Below, in pieces: positions 40,007-49,824 of a DNA stretch of 64,000 nucleotides. How positions within the stretch are numbered: the first letter of the stretch is position 1; every line of letters starts with the position of its first letter. Origin of the DNA: Streptococcus constellatus subsp. constellatus (GTDB taxonomy: Bacteria > Bacillota > Bacilli > Lactobacillales > Streptococcaceae); the NCBI RefSeq assembly GCF_023167545.1, contig NZ_AP014647.1, forward strand, positions 1,054,001 through 1,118,000, given 5' to 3'. A model generated the notes under the pieces. It had not been told where the DNA came from. It ran no database searches and worked only from the letters and a program-made list of their open reading frames with translations. The translations under genes were made by a program, and so were the position numbers.

Positions 40007-41209
40007 CTATTGTGAAATTATCCAACTTCCATTCCGCTGAATCAAGCCAGTCGCAGAGTCTTTTGCTGATATGTCATCATCAGAAATATCGTTACGATTG
40101 ATAAGGATAATGGGAGTATTCTTTGAATTGGCAAAAGCAAGGATTTGATCATGATGGTCTCGGACTGATACTTGTAATTTAAGCTTGATATCATTTACTT
40201 CAGCAAGTGAACAAGTATATACAAATCTCTTCTCGCCTTTTCCGTTTGTCATATCATCAAAAGAATTATCATTGTAAATCCAAATACTGCGGTCAATATC
40301 AGTCAAAGAAAAAGCGATATAAGTCGGAATATCTTGTTTTACCTGATACGAAATTTCAAATTTGATTTCTTGATTCGGAGTTATCTGTGCAGGAGTCAAG
40401 AGTTCAACCTTTAAATCAGAGATAGCTTCATGCTCTGCAGTAAAGTCGTCATTTAAGGCTTTTTTCTGGCTGGCATTATCAAGACTATACTGGTTTGCAA
40501 CATCATCTGGTGCACCAACCACTTTGATTAGCCCGTCTTCAATCAAAACTGCTTTATTGCAATATTTTTTCACTGCATTCATGTCATGGGTTACTAGGAT
40601 AGTGGTTTTTCCAGATTTTTTGCGTTCCATAAAATAATCATTGCACTTGCGTTGAAAAGCTTCATCACCCACTGCTAACACTTCATCAAGAATGAGAATA
40701 TCTCCCTGGGCTTTAATAGCAACCGAAAAGGCTAAACGGACTTGCATTCCGCTAGAATAATTCTTCAGTTTCTGATTCATGAATTCTTCAAGTTCTGCAA
40801 ATTCAACAATATCATCATACATAGTGTCTATCTCTTCGGTAGAAAATCCAAGCATAGCACCATTCATATAGACATTTTCTCTACCTGTTAGCTCAGGATT
40901 GAAACCAACTCCTAGCTCAATAAAGGAAACTAGCTTCCCATCAATAGTCACTGTTCCCTTCTCAGGAACATAAATCTCTGAAATAATTTTCAAAAGCGTC
41001 GACTTACCAGAACCATTTCGACCAACAATCCCAAAGAAATCACCTTTTTCAACTTCAAAGGAAATATCTTTTAACACATGTTGCTCTTTATAACCCTTGA
41101 TTCCTTTAAAACGATTGACCAAACTAGTCCTTAAACTTTGAGTTGCTTCTGTTGGCAAACGAAAAAATTTACTAACATGATCAATTTTTACTGCAATATT
41201 ATTTGACAT
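40007..41209 (-). CDS. rgpD: Polysaccharide ABC transporter ATP-binding protein RgpD
   Basis: The ATPase of the Wzm/Wzt-type exporter that moves the rhamnan across the membrane. The 400-residue protein has Walker A GRNGSGKSTLLK near 63, the ABC signature YSSGMQVRLAFS, Walker B ILILDEVLAVGDEAF and the switch VTHDMN. A C-terminal domain of about 140 residues (from about 260) resembles the Wzt carbohydrate-binding domain, suggesting recognition of the finished chain or its modification. It shares one base with rgpC. Confidence 0.93.
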   Translation of the reverse strand: MSNNIAVKIDHVSKFFRLPTEATQSLRTSLVNRFKGIKGYKEQHVLKDISFEVEKGDFFGIVGRNGSGKSTLLKIISEIYVPEKGTVTIDGKLVSFIELGVGFNPELTGRENVYMNGAMLGFSTEEIDTMYDDIVEFAELEEFMNQKLKNYSSGMQVRLAFSVAIKAQGDILILDEVLAVGDEAFQRKCNDYFMERKKSGKTTILVTHDMNAVKKYCNKAVLIEDGLIKVVGAPDDVANQYSLDNASQKKALNDDFTAEHEAISDLKVELLTPAQITPNQEIKFEISYQVKQDIPTYIAFSLTDIDRSIWIYNDNSFDDMTNGKGEKRFVYTCSLAEVNDIKLKLQVSVRDHHDQILAFANSKNTPIILINRNDISDDDISAKDSATGLIQRNGSWIISQ

Positions 41210-42015
41210 TATAAAATCTCCGCAAACCTATTAGCATTTTTATTAAAAATATATAGACCAAAGACAAAAATTAAAACTGGTAGCGTATATGGAAACGCTG
41301 CAATCCAAGGGGTGTTAATCAAATCCCAACCTCTCATACTTCCAGAATAAACCACAAAATGTCGCAAATCTTGAATAATCTGTGCCAAAGGATTGAGCAT
41401 CATCAATTTAGCGATAGTTACTTGTCCACGCTGAAGAATAAATGTTAAAGAGTAAATAATAGGCGTTGCGTACATACCAGCCTGCAATACAACTTCCCAA
41501 ATCGGACCAATATCCCTATATTTAACAAATAGAGTAGACAATGCCAAAGAAACTCCTGTAGCCATTAAAATCAATTCCACAAACAAAGGAATAATAATCA
41601 ACCAACCTGCATTTATAGAAACTCCATTAATCAAAGCAAATACAAAGACTACTAAAATATTTATTGCATAGTTGATGGCTGCACCGGCAATGGCTGAAAA
41701 AACGATAATTGATTTGGAGAAATTTAATTTTCTCAGCAAATCTCCACGTGAAACAATCGATAGCATTCCCATATTGGTAGCTTCTGTAAAGAAACTCCAA
41801 GTTACCATCCCTAGCAACAATCCTACTGCATAATGGGGAGTTCCATCGTCAAATTTCAAAAATCGAACAAATACTAAATACATAATTGTAAATAGCATAA
41901 AAGGTTTCAAAATAGACCATAGATGGCCAATTAAACTTCCTTGATACCGTAATTTAAAATCCGTTTTAATCATCTCGCGTAAGAGAATCATATTTTTTCG
42001 ACTAAATAAGTCCAT
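41209..42015 (-). CDS. rgpC: Polysaccharide ABC transporter permease RgpC
   Basis: The ABC-2 type membrane subunit paired with RgpD. The 268-residue protein has six predicted membrane helices and the N-terminal DFKLRYQGSLIGHLWSILKP motif characteristic of O-antigen/teichoic acid exporters. Of two adjacent ATG codons, the second (42015) has the better spacing (5 nt) to the GGAG ribosome-binding site that overlaps the rgpB stop. It forms a coupled pair with rgpD. Confidence 0.93.
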   Translation of the reverse strand: MDLFSRKNMILLREMIKTDFKLRYQGSLIGHLWSILKPFMLFTIMYLVFVRFLKFDDGTPHYAVGLLLGMVTWSFFTEATNMGMLSIVSRGDLLRKLNFSKSIIVFSAIAGAAINYAINILVVFVFALINGVSINAGWLIIIPLFVELILMATGVSLALSTLFVKYRDIGPIWEVVLQAGMYATPIIYSLTFILQRGQVTIAKLMMLNPLAQIIQDLRHFVVYSGSMRGWDLINTPWIAAFPYTLPVLIFVFGLYIFNKNANRFAEIL

Positions 42016-42017
42016 CA

Positions 42018-42953
42018 TTACTCCTTATAAGCAAATTTTGTAAGGATTAGAGTGGTAAAAACCAAAGTATGGAAGGTGCGATTTTTTCGGAAACCATATT
42101 TCCGTAGACGCTTATATCGTTCTGTCAAAGGTACTTCCATAATCGTTACAAAATTTTCTACAATTTCTTTATCAGCAGGGCTCAATGGTAACCCCAATAA
42201 GTTTTTTGCTTGTTTTTGACTCGCTTGGATGAGATTCCAATATTTTGCAAAGAGAATATGCGGGCGAATCCAGTTTTTCATTCTTTTTCTAAGTGTGCGT
42301 GCTCCCAAGACATTACTAGAGTGTTGGCGATACAACTCTCCCTGCTTATCAATATAAACCAGCTTGCCAAAAGCTGTAGCTAGTAGAGCTAGATACCAGT
42401 CGTGCATGAGTAAGTCATACTCCTCCTGCCCAGTCCATAAGTCAGCCAGAGCTTGATTAATCATCGAAACGCCGCCAGTCACAGTATTTTCTGTTAATTC
42501 TTGGAGCAATTCTGTATTTGCATGATCCGATTGTGTTTGAATCATACTTTCATGAACAACATTGAGTTCTTGATCTACTACTTTTAAATCCATATAAACA
42601 AGTAAAGGTAGCGTATTATCATATTTTTCTGCTTCTTTCAGCTGCAGCTCAATTTTTTCAGGCAACCAAACGTCATCCTGATCGCTAAATAGATAGAAAT
42701 CTGACGTTTGATATTTCAAAAGATGAAAGAAACTTTTAATAACCCCAACATTCTCGACACTATCAGGATTCACAAAACGAATGCGATTATCTTTTTGACA
42801 AAAATCTTGAATAATCTCACGCGTCCTGTCTTTAGATCCGTCATCTCGAATTAACAGCTGCCAGTCTGTATAGGTCTGCTGCCTAATGCTCTCAATTTGT
42901 TCTGCTAAAAATCGCTCACCATTGTAGGTGGACATGAGAATCGTCACTTTCAT
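42018..42953 (-). CDS. rgpB: GT2 rhamnosyltransferase RgpB
   Basis: A GT-A fold family 2 glycosyltransferase that adds rhamnose during backbone assembly. The 311-residue protein has the nucleotide-binding start (VTILMSTYNGERFLAEQIES), LLIRDDGSKDRT and the DxD-like motif FSDQDDVWLPEK, with the acceptor-domain motif HDWYLALLA. It overlaps rgpA by 4 bp (ATGA) and rgpC by a stop-start overlap, as in the classical rgpABCD order. Confidence 0.92.
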   Translation of the reverse strand: MKVTILMSTYNGERFLAEQIESIRQQTYTDWQLLIRDDGSKDRTREIIQDFCQKDNRIRFVNPDSVENVGVIKSFFHLLKYQTSDFYLFSDQDDVWLPEKIELQLKEAEKYDNTLPLLVYMDLKVVDQELNVVHESMIQTQSDHANTELLQELTENTVTGGVSMINQALADLWTGQEEYDLLMHDWYLALLATAFGKLVYIDKQGELYRQHSSNVLGARTLRKRMKNWIRPHILFAKYWNLIQASQKQAKNLLGLPLSPADKEIVENFVTIMEVPLTERYKRLRKYGFRKNRTFHTLVFTTLILTKFAYKE

Positions 42954-44098
42954 GATAAAAATAATTCCTCGTATTCACCCACAATTTTTTCCCAGGTGTA
43001 GTTTTCTTTCATATTTTCTTTGGCAGCTTGCCCTAATTGGGAGAAATCGGCTTTCATATCTACTTGGTCAATCAATTCTACTAAAGATGCATCTGCTTTC
43101 TGCCAATAGAAAGCAGTTCCCTTTGCAACTTGACGATTAAAATCGACATCTAAAACCAAGTTCAAATCCGTTTGCGCCAACGCCTCCAACAAGCCAGGAT
43201 TGGTTCCACCGACCTCATGACCATGAATATAAGCAAAAGCTTGATTGCGAATATACTTCAATAAATCTTGATCATAAATGGTTCCAACAAACTTAATTCG
43301 CTCATCTTGGTCAAAATTTGTTTTTTGTCGTAGTTCTTCAAAATAAGCATTACCTTGATGATTGCAGACAATCAGTAAATCTCGTTGCGTCTGTGACTTC
43401 ATAAACTCACGAATGATACTTTCATAGTTATTTTCTGGAACAAAACGACCAACAATCAAATAATAATTTTTTTCTTTACTCTGCCAGTGATTAAAAAAAT
43501 CACGCACTTTTGTAGTCTGATCTGTCAAAGAAGATAAATTTAAATCTGTTCCATAAGCGATAAAAGTCGTTTTAGACCAAGGATAGATCTTGTTGATGTA
43601 CATTTCAATTCCTTGATTATCTGAAATTACCAAATCTGCATGTTTAGTCATCAACTTTTCAGAATACTTGAGATAAGCTTGAACTGGTTTTGCCCACTTT
43701 GCACGCTTCCATTCCAGACCATCTGGATTGATGTAAAATATACCACCGGCATGGTGAATTTTTCGAGCAAAAGGTGCAATAAAAGCTCCGACTGTATTTC
43801 CTAAAATATAAAAAACCGGTTGAACTATTTCTTGCTCTTTCACTAACTTCAAAGCGTAGTTGATTGCCATCATATCATAGGCAATAACACGAGCTGGACC
43901 AAATTTTGGTGCTTGAATCGTAAAACAATCTACGCCTTTGTAGTCAAAATGATGATAGGCTTCTTTATCTGACAAGCAAGCCACATGATACTGAATCTGT
44001 GATGAAACCTGGTGTCCAACCAAATTTTCTACAAAAGTTTCAAATCCACCATATTTTGCAGGAAGACCACGACTTCCAATAATGAATACATGCTGCAT
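42950..44098 (-). CDS. rgpA: RgpA-like rhamnosyltransferase (DUF1972/GT4)
   Basis: Adds the first rhamnose to the lipid-linked GlcNAc primer or extends the backbone (RgpA/GacB/Cps2T group). The 382-residue GT-B protein begins with the DUF1972 signature IIGSRGLPAKYGGFETFVENL and ends with a GT4-type donor domain (HGHEVGGTNPGLLEALAQ). The ATG at 44098 is chosen because GAGG lies 6 nt upstream; an alternative start is 4 codons earlier. A -10 box and a terminator just upstream make it the first gene of its own transcription unit. Confidence 0.9.
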   Translation of the reverse strand: MQHVFIIGSRGLPAKYGGFETFVENLVGHQVSSQIQYHVACLSDKEAYHHFDYKGVDCFTIQAPKFGPARVIAYDMMAINYALKLVKEQEIVQPVFYILGNTVGAFIAPFARKIHHAGGIFYINPDGLEWKRAKWAKPVQAYLKYSEKLMTKHADLVISDNQGIEMYINKIYPWSKTTFIAYGTDLNLSSLTDQTTKVRDFFNHWQSKEKNYYLIVGRFVPENNYESIIREFMKSQTQRDLLIVCNHQGNAYFEELRQKTNFDQDERIKFVGTIYDQDLLKYIRNQAFAYIHGHEVGGTNPGLLEALAQTDLNLVLDVDFNRQVAKGTAFYWQKADASLVELIDQVDMKADFSQLGQAAKENMKENYTWEKIVGEYEELFLS

Positions 44099-44133
44099 GA
44101 TTTTCCTCACTTCAAGATTTTACAATCCATACT

Positions 44134-44139
44134 ATTATA
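44134..44139 (-). promoter_or_regulatory. -10 box of the rgpABCDF-gacH unit
   Basis: TATAAT on the minus strand, 35 bp before rgpA, immediately downstream of a terminator hairpin. This suggests that the core rhamnan genes have their own promoter inside the cluster. No good -35 hexamer is visible. Confidence 0.55.
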
Positions 44140-44166
44140 CCACTTTATGAACAGTTTGTGTAATAC

Positions 44167-44194
44167 AATAAATAAAAAGGCGGTTAAAACAGCC
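44167..44194 (-). terminator. Terminator inside the polysaccharide cluster, before rgpA
   Basis: On the minus strand GGCTGTT-TT-AACCGCC (one mismatch) is followed by TTTTTATTTATT. It lies in a 188-bp gap between the GT4 gene and rgpA and would end the side-chain gene unit. Confidence 0.6.
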
Positions 44195-44286
44195 AATAGT
44201 CTGAACTAGAATGCTGATTTATCCGTCTTTTTCTGATGCGATACAAAAAACTCAAACAGAATGATTTTATCATCCTGACTCCTCTA

Positions 44287-45531
44287 CTATTTTAGGATTG
44301 AACATAATTTTTTCTTTAATTTTTTCAAAAAAGAACTTGTAGGATAAGCAGAAACAGATGACTCAAATAAAAATTTCAGGTGATACAAGGAATTTCCATC
44401 AGTAAATGTCAGGTTTTCAATCCGGTCCAATATCTCATGATAAACTTCCTGAACAGTATAAAGGCTGCGAATCTTTTCTAGATTAGCTAAAGAATTTTCT
44501 TTTAACTGTTCAAATGAAGCCAAAGCTTCTTTTATTCGCTCAGTGAGAATTTCCACATTTCCCGATGGATATAACTGTCCTTCTTCAAAAATTTCATAAG
44601 CCGACAAATGACCCAAATTATCCGAGATAATGGCTGGAATTCCGTTCATGATAGCTTCAATATAAACCAAACCAAAAGTTTCCATAGCTGAAGGGAAGAC
44701 AGCAAGATCCGCTGCTGTCACTTCTTCCCAAGGCTGGTCTCTATGACCTAAAAAATGAATATTTTTAAGATCCTTTTCTGCTATGTAAGCCTCGCATTTT
44801 TTCTTATATTCTTCATCCCAAGCACCAATAAAAATCAACTCTGGACTAGGATGAGGTAACTTACTATAAGCTTTAATCAATTCTAATTGGTTTTTCCGTT
44901 CAGTTAAGCGACCAATGGACACAATGCGACGTTGTGCTGCGTCTTTTCCCTTAATTCCAGTAGAAACAATTTGTGTAAAAGGCGCAAAAGATAAGATACC
45001 CTGCTTGGGTAGCAATTCTTTCAGCTGCTTTTGTAGAGCGCCTCTTACAGCAAAAATTTCCTGTGAGTAATCAGTTATGAAAGTTAATTTTTCTTTATAA
45101 TAGCCAAACTCTCCATTAGGAAATTCATGAATCAGCCAAAAATGCGGAATATTCTCACAGGCTGCTGCAACTGCTCCTTGAAACATATTAACTGTATTCG
45201 TAATGACTAATTCAATTTGTTTGTCTGTAATGATTTTCCTAAGTGCAGCAATATTTTCCTGATAGGATATAACTCTTTCGTTATGAGTTCCTGGTAAACC
45301 ACCTGGTGCATCTTCCCACCACCACTTAACAGATGGCAAAGCTAGTGTTTCGATACCTTTTTTAGCAAGTTTTGCTATATAATCCTGCTGAACTGACACA
45401 TGGTAGTCGGGAATAGCGTTGATGACGGTATGGCCCGTTTGCACTAGATATTCCATCAAATGAACAATTGATATTTCTGCACCATTGTCTAGTGTTCCCG
45501 TTGGGGAAATAAATAATATAGTTTTTTTCAT
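44287..45531 (-). CDS. GT4 family glycosyltransferase
   Basis: A 414-residue GT-B fold enzyme. The N-terminal domain has FISPTGTLDNGAEISIVHLM, and the C-terminal donor domain shows SIGRLTERKNQLELIKAY, FLGHRDQP and the EX7E motif (ETFGLVYIEAIMNG). Sugar specificity is unknown. It is the last gene of the side-chain unit, 3 bp after the DUF2142 gene and upstream of a terminator. It has no counterpart in the minimal rgpA-F cluster, so a role in strain-specific side-chain assembly is likely. Confidence 0.85.
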   Translation of the reverse strand: MKKTILFISPTGTLDNGAEISIVHLMEYLVQTGHTVINAIPDYHVSVQQDYIAKLAKKGIETLALPSVKWWWEDAPGGLPGTHNERVISYQENIAALRKIITDKQIELVITNTVNMFQGAVAAACENIPHFWLIHEFPNGEFGYYKEKLTFITDYSQEIFAVRGALQKQLKELLPKQGILSFAPFTQIVSTGIKGKDAAQRRIVSIGRLTERKNQLELIKAYSKLPHPSPELIFIGAWDEEYKKKCEAYIAEKDLKNIHFLGHRDQPWEEVTAADLAVFPSAMETFGLVYIEAIMNGIPAIISDNLGHLSAYEIFEEGQLYPSGNVEILTERIKEALASFEQLKENSLANLEKIRSLYTVQEVYHEILDRIENLTFTDGNSLYHLKFLFESSVSAYPTSSFLKKLKKKLCSILK

Positions 45532-45534
45532 AAC

Positions 45535-46842
45535 TTATCCTAATAAATTCCAATAAAATGGTACCATTAAATACAGAGAAATCAAGAAGTTAACAATCAA
45601 GGTACCAACCATTAGTCTATTAACTTTTTCTTCTTTTATCTCCAATACACCAAGATTTGCGACTGTTGGTAGTAGCAAAATGAGAAAAGGCGTGAAATAG
45701 CGACCTTGAGCCCCTACTGACACTGGTGCATTTTTACCAAGGACAATCGGTGTCCACTGTAGATACATAATAGAGATAACAGCAATAACCTGCACTACAA
45801 AAAGATAACAAGATATAACAGTGTAGCTCCGACTCATAAGATCCTTTTGGGATTGCAAGAAAATGATGATAAGTACTGCAACATCAATAAAAATTAACCA
45901 AAGCGGTAATTGGATGGTGAAATTTCCCAAGAATCCAAATATCCCAATCGTCAAAATTGTATTCAAATCACCATTTAGACGCTGTTTAAAGAGAGTATTT
46001 AGCAAAACCCGACCGTAATGCATTAATCCGCCTTGATTGCGAAAAGCCAGATGAAGTGCTAAGAAAAATGCAATAAATCCCAATATATAGAAAACATAGC
46101 GATAACGATCAACAAAATTTTTTGTTGCTAAAAAATCTCTATTTAGAGCTGATAAAAAACCTTCAAATTCAAAATCAATAAACGGCAATAGTCCCAGCAA
46201 AAGTAAATTATTAGGCTTGGTTATAAAGAGTCCAATTGAAATAAAGAACAATTCAAGCAAATTCTTATTTGTAAATTTCTTTTTATAAGCAATATTAGTG
46301 AAAAAGCCAATTACCAGCATAATCTCCAAGTAGTTCATCACATCATAAGATAGTGAAGCAGCTTGCTGAACCATAATAGGCAAAAGGGAAATAAAAAGCA
46401 GAGCTTTCTTACCATATTTAAAATACTTAATAAGAAAGTAAATTCCTATAATGTAAGCCAAAGCATTAAAAAGACGTCCCATCATGACAATTACACCAAC
46501 AGAGGGATAAAGGAAACTTCCAAGAGTCATTCCAATTAACTGAGGAAGAAAAGAGAGGGATTTTAGAGTGAATCTAAAAGAAAATGTTTCTTTTGATAAA
46601 GCAATTTTTTTAGTAAATAATTGTTTGTAGTCCTTAGGAGAAACATCTGGTGTAGCAGGAATCTTCTCCATCCATTTATAAGTTTCGGATGTGGGTTTAT
46701 GAAAAACTTCCCAAGTCATGCGAGCATGATTACTTTCATCAGGTACACGATTGATTGGCTGGACAATCATAAACGTCAGGATAAAAATACTCGCTAATAT
46801 CAAGAAGATTGTTTCAACTTTTATTGTTTTTATTCTTTTCAA
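45535..46842 (-). CDS. DUF2142 polytopic membrane protein (GT-C-like)
   Basis: A 435-residue protein with about ten membrane helices. After the first helix comes the DUF2142 motif QPINRVPDESNHARMTWEVF, whose acidic residues in the first outer loop resemble the catalytic loop of GT-C glycosyltransferases that use lipid-phosphate sugars. It is therefore a candidate to attach a sugar from a polyprenyl-phosphate donor outside the membrane; that function is inferred. Its start overlaps the upstream trimodular gene by 29 bp. Confidence 0.75.
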   Translation of the reverse strand: MKRIKTIKVETIFLILASIFILTFMIVQPINRVPDESNHARMTWEVFHKPTSETYKWMEKIPATPDVSPKDYKQLFTKKIALSKETFSFRFTLKSLSFLPQLIGMTLGSFLYPSVGVIVMMGRLFNALAYIIGIYFLIKYFKYGKKALLFISLLPIMVQQAASLSYDVMNYLEIMLVIGFFTNIAYKKKFTNKNLLELFFISIGLFITKPNNLLLLGLLPFIDFEFEGFLSALNRDFLATKNFVDRYRYVFYILGFIAFFLALHLAFRNQGGLMHYGRVLLNTLFKQRLNGDLNTILTIGIFGFLGNFTIQLPLWLIFIDVAVLIIIFLQSQKDLMSRSYTVISCYLFVVQVIAVISIMYLQWTPIVLGKNAPVSVGAQGRYFTPFLILLLPTVANLGVLEIKEEKVNRLMVGTLIVNFLISLYLMVPFYWNLLG

Positions 46843-49801
46843 AATATGTCACCATTTCATCTTTGTTATCTAAACTGCAATTTTCTAAAACAAAATGATA
46901 GGCATTTTCTGCCAATTTCTGCCGCAGTTCAGCTGAAAAAATCAAGCTGTCTAGCTTCTCGTTCCATTCGTCCTCTTTGGCTAAAAGCCCCGTCTGACCA
47001 TCTATCACCATATCTGCAAAAGCACCTATATCACTAGCAATTGTAGGAACTTTAACCATTGCTGCTTCTAACCATTTGATCTCAGATTTAGCACGATTGA
47101 AAATTGAATCTACCAGAGGTGCCAAATTAATGTCTACCTGACTAATCAACTGTGGTAAAGTCTTCCAATCAACATAATCATGAACAATAATCTGTTGCTC
47201 ATACACTTTCATATCTGTCGGAATATCTAGATGTCCTACAATATGAAGTTCGATAAACGGATACGCTTCTAGCAACTTTTTAAGAGCCGGCTTTATCAAT
47301 TCAAAGTTCTCGTTATGACTAATTGACCCTGAGAAATAGCCAATCTTAACTTGTTGGCTTTGCTGATTGTAATCCTTGATAAAACATGAGCTAACTTCCA
47401 TCAATTCACTCGAAGCTAAATTTCTATTTAACAAAACTATATCCTGATACTTGAGTAATTCTTCTTTCAGTTGATTGGTTGAAGTAATGGCTCCATCACA
47501 AGCCGCCAACATCTTTCCATAATTTCTAACTCCGGCATCATAATTGCCTTTTTCTTTTTCAGACAAGCCCTGTGTATAACTTAATTGATCTGTGTAAACT
47601 GTATCAAACACCAAGTCATCAATGTCAAAATATACTGGCTTATTTTCACTCTTAGCCAAATCACATAGAAGCTGTAATTGGATAGACCAAGAAGCACGAT
47701 AAATAATGATATGGCTAGCATATTGAGCTTGCGAAACCTGAAACTCAGAGGCATTTACTACCTTAACAGCAAAACCGTTTTTTCTAAGCTGTTCAGCCTT
47801 ATTCAAAACACGATAGCGGGTACATTGAGGAATGATATTTTCTACTCCATCAATGATTAAGATGTACTGATTTCTTGGAATTTCTTTGAATTTCTTAATT
47901 ATATTTTCAAGAATGTCGACAGGGTAATCTGTCTTCTCTTGAATATACTCTAACAAATCACCTATTTCAGATTCTCTTTCCAATCCTTGCCATAGAAACT
48001 GCTGATCGTCATAATTTCGTAAAGCAGTGTATTTAACTAGAGGACTTCCAGCTTCTAACATTTTTAAGGGGTGAATATACATAGCTGAATCTTTATTTTC
48101 ATGAACGAGTGCATCATAACGATAGCCCAGGTCTGCAAAATGTTTGGTAAAAATTGTTTCATGTTTTCCAATAGCCTCATCACGCGAATCAGTATCGGTC
48201 AATTGTTCCCAATAATTATAGAAAGCTTCTGACCGAAGTAGCAAAGGCTCAATGACAAGAAAATATGATTGTAAATGTTCAGGGATATAACCGTACTTAT
48301 TAAATCCTGTAATATCTTCTTGTGTTTCTCCATAAGAAATGCCCCAGAAATCAAGATTTTTTTCAATCATAGATTGAAAGACTGCTGTTAAATCTCTCAT
48401 TGGACCAATATTAGTATCATTCACTAGCATTAACTGAGAATATTGTTGCAACTTATCCTTTCCAAGAGACAAAATTCCCTCACGAAAAGCTGCTGTATCA
48501 TAACCAATATTATCTCTTGTTAACACTTGACCATATTTCTCTAAAATTTTTATATCTTCTGCAAGCACCCCCCCATTCACTACAATTAAAGTCTCATCAG
48601 CTAAAACCGCTAATTTCTCTAAAAAGAGGATTTTATATTGCTGTAAACGTCTTTCAGATTCAAAAATAACATAAATGAGTACTTTTTTTCCATTTAAATT
48701 TGCAATCTGCTTACGTTGAGAATTGCGCAATAGTTGATAATAATATGTCTTAGGAGATTTTGCTTTTCTTTTCAGTCGAATTAGCTGCTGTTTCATCAGA
48801 CTAAGAACACCTTTTATGTTTCTAGGGTTCCGAATAATCTGCCCTATATATTTTAGAGGTGTAATCATTGCATTTCCTAAACGATAAGAAATAGAGTGCC
48901 GAATCTCAAACTGTTCTTCAATCGCTTCATCTCGCTGATGTTTAATCTTTTTGACACTTATTTTCAAAGTTTCGATAGTTCCTTTTGAAGTGCTTAATTC
49001 TCCTTTTAATTCAGAAACATAGTCAGCTACCTTGGCAGTATGCTGGATTAAATCATCCAGCCGTCCTTCTAGAGTAAAGATGTTATCACTCAGAGCCTGA
49101 TAAACTTCCTGAGGTATTTTATCTAGATATTTTTTTAAAACATAAAGATAAACATCAAAATGGTACTTGGTAGAATTTCTCTGAGATATAGAGTTTTCAA
49201 GAACACGATAATTTAATTTCGTATCCTGAACATAGATTGGAACTGCTTGCTTATTGATAATCAAATTAAGCAAAAAATCATAATCCTCTAGCTTCTTATA
49301 GTTGAGCTCCACATCATAAACTACACCTTGAGCTACTTCTGTTCGAACCAAAGAACAACTATCAATATAGCTTCTCTCTAAAAAAGAAGACAAATCAAAA
49401 GGATGACTTTTTAAATAAATTTTGTGTCTATCTGGGTCATATAAATCACTATATGCAATATCTGCTTTTTCCAAACAAAGTTTCTGATAAAGTTTTTCAA
49501 TATAATTCTCATCTAGAAAATTATCGCTATCCACAAAGAGGAAAAATGTCCCCTGAATCAGGGATAGCCCTTTATTACGTGTTTTAACTACCCCCATATT
49601 CTCATGGCTTTTAAATTGTGTTGGAAAAGGAGAATCTCTCAGAGTTTCTTGGATAATCTGAGCAGACTTATCTGTAGAACCATCATTAAAAACAAACAGT
49701 TCAATATTCCTGTAGTTCTGCTTAAAAATGCTGCGCAGGCATTGCTCAATATAGTCTTCATGGTTGTAGCATGTCACAACGACAGATATTAAATCTTTCA
49801 T
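46814..49801 (-). CDS. Trimodular glycosyltransferase: GT2 - RgpF - GT4
   Basis: A 995-residue protein with three catalytic-type modules. Residues about 1-230 are GT2 (VVVTCYNHEDYIEQ, FNDGSTDKS, FVDSDNFLDE). A coiled coil (about 250-310) follows. Residues about 370-635 are an RgpF domain (RDNIGYDTAAFREGI, LVNDTNIGPMRDL, DFWGISYG, EHLQSYFLV). Residues about 640-990 are a GT-B/GT4 domain (YFSGSISHNENFELI, SEIKWLEAAMVKVPTIASD). It could carry out several consecutive transfers in side-chain synthesis. It is much larger than any protein of the standard rgp cluster. Confidence 0.85.
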   Translation of the reverse strand: MKDLISVVVTCYNHEDYIEQCLRSIFKQNYRNIELFVFNDGSTDKSAQIIQETLRDSPFPTQFKSHENMGVVKTRNKGLSLIQGTFFLFVDSDNFLDENYIEKLYQKLCLEKADIAYSDLYDPDRHKIYLKSHPFDLSSFLERSYIDSCSLVRTEVAQGVVYDVELNYKKLEDYDFLLNLIINKQAVPIYVQDTKLNYRVLENSISQRNSTKYHFDVYLYVLKKYLDKIPQEVYQALSDNIFTLEGRLDDLIQHTAKVADYVSELKGELSTSKGTIETLKISVKKIKHQRDEAIEEQFEIRHSISYRLGNAMITPLKYIGQIIRNPRNIKGVLSLMKQQLIRLKRKAKSPKTYYYQLLRNSQRKQIANLNGKKVLIYVIFESERRLQQYKILFLEKLAVLADETLIVVNGGVLAEDIKILEKYGQVLTRDNIGYDTAAFREGILSLGKDKLQQYSQLMLVNDTNIGPMRDLTAVFQSMIEKNLDFWGISYGETQEDITGFNKYGYIPEHLQSYFLVIEPLLLRSEAFYNYWEQLTDTDSRDEAIGKHETIFTKHFADLGYRYDALVHENKDSAMYIHPLKMLEAGSPLVKYTALRNYDDQQFLWQGLERESEIGDLLEYIQEKTDYPVDILENIIKKFKEIPRNQYILIIDGVENIIPQCTRYRVLNKAEQLRKNGFAVKVVNASEFQVSQAQYASHIIIYRASWSIQLQLLCDLAKSENKPVYFDIDDLVFDTVYTDQLSYTQGLSEKEKGNYDAGVRNYGKMLAACDGAITSTNQLKEELLKYQDIVLLNRNLASSELMEVSSCFIKDYNQQSQQVKIGYFSGSISHNENFELIKPALKKLLEAYPFIELHIVGHLDIPTDMKVYEQQIIVHDYVDWKTLPQLISQVDINLAPLVDSIFNRAKSEIKWLEAAMVKVPTIASDIGAFADMVIDGQTGLLAKEDEWNEKLDSLIFSAELRQKLAENAYHFVLENCSLDNKDEMVTYFEKNKNNKS

Positions 49802-49824
49802 ACACTTTCCTTATCATATCAAGT

